Under the pieces are notes generated by a model. It had not been told where the DNA came from. It saw only the letters and a program-made list of their open reading frames with translations, and did no database searches. From NCBI GenBank assembly GCA_039105265.1, contig JAPFFF010000057.1, positions 62,001-126,000 of the forward strand: 64,000 bases of DNA, read 5' to 3'. This stretch comes from Tritrichomonas musculus. Taxonomy: Eukaryota > Parabasalia > Tritrichomonadida > Tritrichomonadidae. The position numbers and the translations under genes are program-made. Positions 63,849 through 64,000 of the stretch are shown here, one piece after another (within the stretch, counting starts at the first letter, position 1; every line of letters begins with the position of its first letter).

Positions 63849-64000
63849 ACTAACTATAGAAATGAATTCAAATTTAATTAAATAAAATAATACTAATAAT
63901 AATCAAAGAATATATATAAGAATATATTAAAAATCCATTAAAAAAATATTCTTTTTAATGAAAAATAAATTATCTGAATTTATTTTAGGTGTTCTCTTGA

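Larger units (their letters stand above)
58899..64000. other. Gene-free AT-rich region with nested TIR elements
   Basis: 58899-59890 has no recognisable feature except a 24-base T run at about 59598. 59895-60385, 60479-62550 and 62550-63848 are elements with own entries. Short ORFs here are AT-rich chance frames. Confidence 0.6.

Overview
The window is very AT-rich eukaryotic DNA in which all long genes are uninterrupted. Several things point to a parabasalid protist (trichomonad, Tritrichomonas-like): intron-poor genes with very short 5' leaders, expanded families of protein kinases, BspA-type leucine-rich-repeat (LRR) proteins and Sel1-repeat proteins, a subtilisin with a C-terminal membrane anchor, and TCA-type initiator-like motifs 10-25 bases before start codons. 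The genus is inference; the parabasalid assignment is fairly secure from the combination of families.

Layout. 1-1607: 5' part of a helical protein gene running off the left edge. 1897-11432: a large inverted duplication. Each arm carries a BspA-LRR gene followed by a small protein kinase, both transcribed outward from a 588-base spacer holding a truncated kinase start. The arms are nearly identical but differ in the number of BspA superrepeats, in a 1-base shift near the left BspA start, and in a ~460-base segment present only on the right. 11752-16767: a TKL-type pseudokinase fused to a polytopic membrane domain, a membrane-anchored alpha/beta hydrolase, and a two-repeat beta-thymosin-like actin-binding protein. 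18905-22015: a Kelch protein, a tRNA-Met and a broken Old Yellow Enzyme gene. 25929-35056: a kinase-Sel1 fusion and a large subtilisin. 39163-39945: a BTB-like protein. 49299-51941: a TKL kinase with a repeated coiled-coil tail. 54379-58898: a decayed Sel1 gene, a second identical tRNA-Met, and a third BspA-LRR gene.

The long gene-poor stretches (16.8-18.9, 22-25.9, 30-31.8, 35-39, 40-49, 52-54, 59-64 kb) are not featureless. They hold at least ten elements with terminal inverted repeats (TIRs), several with target-site duplications (TSDs) readable directly. One 1595-base insertion has its empty site preserved 11 kb away; one 1381-base element interrupts a coding-like fragment with an 8-base TSD; one 1299-base element sits in the very end of another element. 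No transposase is recognisable in any of them, so they look like non-autonomous DNA transposons.

The genes suggest signalling (kinases), actin dynamics (thymosin), surface or secreted proteolysis (subtilisin) and repeat-based recognition (BspA-LRR, Sel1, Kelch). The BspA proteins here show no signal peptide or membrane segment and begin with an ankyrin-like helix pair, so they look intracellular. The main unusual structure is the palindromic BspA-kinase cassette, with the transposon-rich flanks second.
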